Source: Treponema sp.
GTDB lineage: Bacteria; Spirochaetota; Spirochaetia; Treponematales; Breznakiellaceae
Direction: 5' to 3'
DNA: 6,709 nucleotides
Assembly: GCA_031274565.1 (NCBI GenBank)
Contig: JAISPY010000039.1
Location: 1-6,709, forward strand
Below the pieces are notes generated by a model. It was not told where the DNA came from, searched no databases, and saw only the letters and a program-made list of their open reading frames with translations. Both the position numbers and the translations under genes were made by a program. Position 1 is the stretch's first letter, and each line of letters begins with the position of its first letter. This document shows positions 6,311 through 6,709 of the stretch, piece after piece.

Positions 6311-6324
6311 TCATAAGCTTATGA
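6311..6324. repeat. 14-bp perfect palindrome covering the dehydratase start codon
   Basis: TCATAAGCTTATGA is fully self-complementary and includes the ATG at 6321-6323. In RNA it could pair as a weak 5-bp AU-rich stem hiding the start codon; in DNA it could bind a dimeric protein. About 0.4 such palindromes are expected by chance in a window of this size, so its meaning is uncertain. Confidence 0.45.
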
Positions 6325-6709
6325 CCGAAACACAGATGACTTCATTAAAATCAAAACGCTTATACATCATCGGCGCAGGTTTCGCGGGACAGACCTTGGC
6401 GCATGAGATCACGGTTACGGCCATCTTCGGTGAAGTGGTGGCTTTTTTGGATGATGACCCGGACAAGAGAGGCCGGAAAATCGACGGTATCCCGGTGTTG
6501 GGACCGATCCGGGATGTGGCCCGGCTCTTGCGGACGAAGGGGGCGGACGAAGCCATCATCGCCATTCCCAGCGCCTCCCGGGAATACCTGAAGGACTTGT
6601 ACGGCATCCTCAAGCAGGCCGGTTTCCAGCGGATCCGGATCTTGCCGGGGATTTCCCAGATCCTCGAAGGGGACGCCCACCTCATCCAGACCCGTTCCAT
6701 CGATCCCCA
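6321..6709 (+). CDS. Nucleotide-sugar epimerase/dehydratase (CapD/WbpM/PglF-like), N-terminal part; runs off the window end
   Basis: The first 129 residues are present with no stop before the window edge. They form the N-terminal Rossmann-like (CoA_binding_3) domain of UDP-sugar 4,6-dehydratase/epimerase proteins used for surface-polysaccharide sugars: dinucleotide-binding GAGFAG at 18-23, FLDDDPDKRGRKIDGIPVLG at 42-61, DEAIIAIPSAS at 76-86 and RILPGISQILEG at 106-117, entering the linker RSIDP that precedes the catalytic domain. Typical FlaA1/WbpM/PglF proteins have about four transmembrane helices before this domain. Here only about 12 residues precede it, and the in-frame DNA back to the loaP stop encodes no membrane segment, so this looks like a soluble form. 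No good Shine-Dalgarno is seen; ATG 6336 is an alternative start. Probably the first structural gene of the cluster served by loaP. Confidence 0.85.
   Translation, partial: MTETQMTSLKSKRLYIIGAGFAGQTLAHEITVTAIFGEVVAFLDDDPDKRGRKIDGIPVLGPIRDVARLLRTKGADEAIIAIPSASREYLKDLYGILKQAGFQRIRILPGISQILEGDAHLIQTRSIDP

Noticed and set aside
6311..6700. Minus-strand open frames at the right end
   Set aside because: The plus strand here encodes a clear Rossmann-domain protein, so the minus frames are shadows.

Overview
The window reads as bacterial accessory chromosome. It has two co-directional minus-strand blocks, a divergent intergenic region, and the start of a plus-strand polysaccharide locus. A spirochaete, perhaps a gut Treponema-like organism, is my best guess. 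The reasons are a LoaP-type NusG paralogue heading an exopolysaccharide cluster (LoaP is known from Firmicutes, Actinobacteria and Spirochaetes) and an anaerobe-style XdhABC purine hydroxylase. The assignment is weak, and a Firmicute is possible.

Left block (minus strand, 1-1259): a NitT/TauT-type (SsuB/SsuC-like) ABC importer. The ATPase is intact. The permease is joined to it by a TAATG stop/start overlap, is frameshifted at about 214-216, and runs off the window start. Next is a 492-bp gene-poor stretch (1260-1751). It holds an operator-like inverted repeat, a 9-bp tandem duplication, and a well-initiated short plus-strand ORF that is cut by an in-frame stop.

Central block (minus strand, 1752-5434): xdhA-xdhB-xdhC, a three-subunit molybdenum hydroxylase in the same order and at nearly the same lengths as E. 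coli XdhABC. The genes are tightly packed (12-nt gap, then an ATGA overlap), so they probably form one operon. The electron path would run from the molybdenum cofactor (XdhA) through two [2Fe-2S] clusters (XdhC) to FAD (XdhB). The start I support for xdhA is 5434. The open frame continues to 5623, but that extension is intergenic.

Right block (plus strand, 5706-6709): a LoaP-like specialised NusG antiterminator, a 75-bp leader with a perfect 8-bp-stem hairpin and a 14-bp palindrome over the next start codon, then the 5' end of a CapD/WbpM-type nucleotide-sugar dehydratase. The arrangement suggests processive antitermination of a long surface-polysaccharide operon that continues past the window. 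The 271-bp divergent region (5435-5705) carries a fold-back element with 23-nt imperfect inverted arms, a small palindrome, and a consensus -10 box so close to the loaP start that its mRNA may be leaderless.

I see no rRNA, tRNA, CRISPR array, complete insertion sequence or convincing intrinsic terminator.
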